From IMG/VR virus record IMGVR_UViG_3300017733_001791, positions 1 to 22,413 of that record: a DNA stretch of 22,413 nucleotides. One strand, 5' to 3'. Below, piece by piece: positions 22,081 through 22,413 of the stretch; positions within the stretch are counted from its first letter, which is position 1, and every line of letters begins with the position of its first letter. The stretch is from a virus. The notes below the pieces were generated by a model. That model was not told the origin of the DNA and ran no database searches. It saw only the letters and a program-made list of their open reading frames with translations. The position numbers and the translations under genes are program-made.

Positions 22081-22413
22081 ATGAAGATCGCTATTCCTCT
22101 CAAGCATGACCCTGACACGGTTCTGCTCGACGATGGCCGGAAGGTCTCTCGCGTGAAGGCCACACGCGAGGGCTATCTAGTGGACGGCCCCAGCGGCGAG
22201 GCAAATTCGAAGCTACACGCCGTTGCATCCTGGCGGCTCGCTATTGAGTGCCTCCCGGAAGCCCGCGAACGGCCGTCCGCTGTCGCCGCGCTTCTCGCCA
22301 ATCGGAATCCCGAAACCCTTTCTGTCGACGCGGCAAGATCGATCTTGCGTGGACTGGCGACAGAACTCATCGACACCACGGAAGAGACCATGACTACCGA
22401 CACTGATCCGCGC
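22081..22413 (+). CDS. Putative head scaffold/assembly protein, cut by right edge
   Basis: From ATG 22081 (GAGG about 10 bases upstream, overlapping the end of the previous gene) the frame is open for 111 codons to the window end with no stop. The N-terminal 55 residues look like a small beta domain (MKIAIPLKHDPDTVLLDDG). Residues about 62-93 (ARERPSAVAALLANRNPETL, then SVDAARSILRGL) again resemble the helical motif of S49-protease tails and scaffolds. The last visible residues are Thr/Asp-rich (TEETMTTDTDPR), a likely linker. The position right after protease and gpW, before the expected capsid gene, suits a scaffold or decoration protein. Only the N-terminal part is seen. Confidence 0.65.
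   Translation, partial: MKIAIPLKHDPDTVLLDDGRKVSRVKATREGYLVDGPSGEANSKLHAVASWRLAIECLPEARERPSAVAALLANRNPETLSVDAARSILRGLATELIDTTEETMTTDTDPR

Larger units (their letters stand above)
1..22413. mobile_element. Partial temperate tailed-phage genome spanning attP
   Basis: Nearly every recognisable gene is phage structural, packaging, replication or integration. Tail genes lie at the left, integrase and attachment site in the middle, replication then terminase, portal and protease at the right. Because the attachment core sits inside continuous phage sequence, this reads as circular, virion or concatemeric phage DNA, or a tandem prophage junction, rather than a single integrated prophage. No lysis cassette and no CI-type repressor is recognised in the window. 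Confidence 0.85.

Noticed and set aside
1-22413. Lysis genes (holin, endolysin, spanin) and a CI-type repressor
   Set aside because: I looked for muramidase/amidase motifs, a holin-like small membrane protein next to one, and an S24 or CI-like protein. None is seen; the two-helix cargo protein has a large basic cytoplasmic domain and no endolysin neighbour, so I did not call it a holin.

Overview
The window is part of a GC-rich, tailed, temperate phage of a proteobacterium. The evidence is a P2/Mu-type tail chaperone and tape measure, a DUF4102-type tyrosine integrase, a primase-polymerase/RepA-like helicase, a GpA-type terminase, a lambda-type portal, an S49 capsid protease and a gpW-like joining protein. 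The integration target is a tRNA-Pro(GGG) gene, because the attachment core is the 3' half of that tRNA. Host genus cannot be fixed from this sequence; an alpha- or betaproteobacterium fits best.

Layout. 1-3869 (+): end of the tail module, with a partial small gene, a gpE-like chaperone and its -1 frame extension, the tape measure, and two small overlapping genes. 4013-4770 (+): three small genes ending in a helix-turn-helix protein. 4791-8195: a visibly AT-richer cargo block, with a leftward group (a two-helix membrane protein, a small protein, a proteasome-like Ntn-hydrolase candidate) divergent from a rightward PIN-like candidate nuclease. 8192-9472 (-): integrase. 9473-9833: attP, with a 45-bp tRNA core, three paired arm-type repeats and a consensus IHF site. 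10267-14273 (+): early/replication operon. 14285-14480: an array of eleven 10-bp repeats followed by a strong hairpin, a probable replication origin. 14864-16173: three small genes, the last like minor tail protein Z. 16174-16465: a structured non-coding stretch, a candidate cos/packaging site. 16466-22413: head module (small and large terminase, a small protein, portal, protease, gpW-like, and a gene cut by the right edge).

How it fits together. Tail genes and int lie on one side of the attachment core, and replication and head genes on the other. In an integrated prophage those two sides would sit at opposite ends, so the sequence reads as an uninserted phage genome (circle, virion DNA or concatemer) or a tandem prophage junction. 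The missing middle-head, tail-tube, baseplate/fibre, lysis and repressor genes would lie between the right and left edges of the window on a circular map.

Most worth attention: the cargo block at 4791-8195, the unusually legible attP, the iteron-plus-hairpin origin candidate, the rearranged head-gene order, and the recurrence of strong hairpins in the leaders of small genes.
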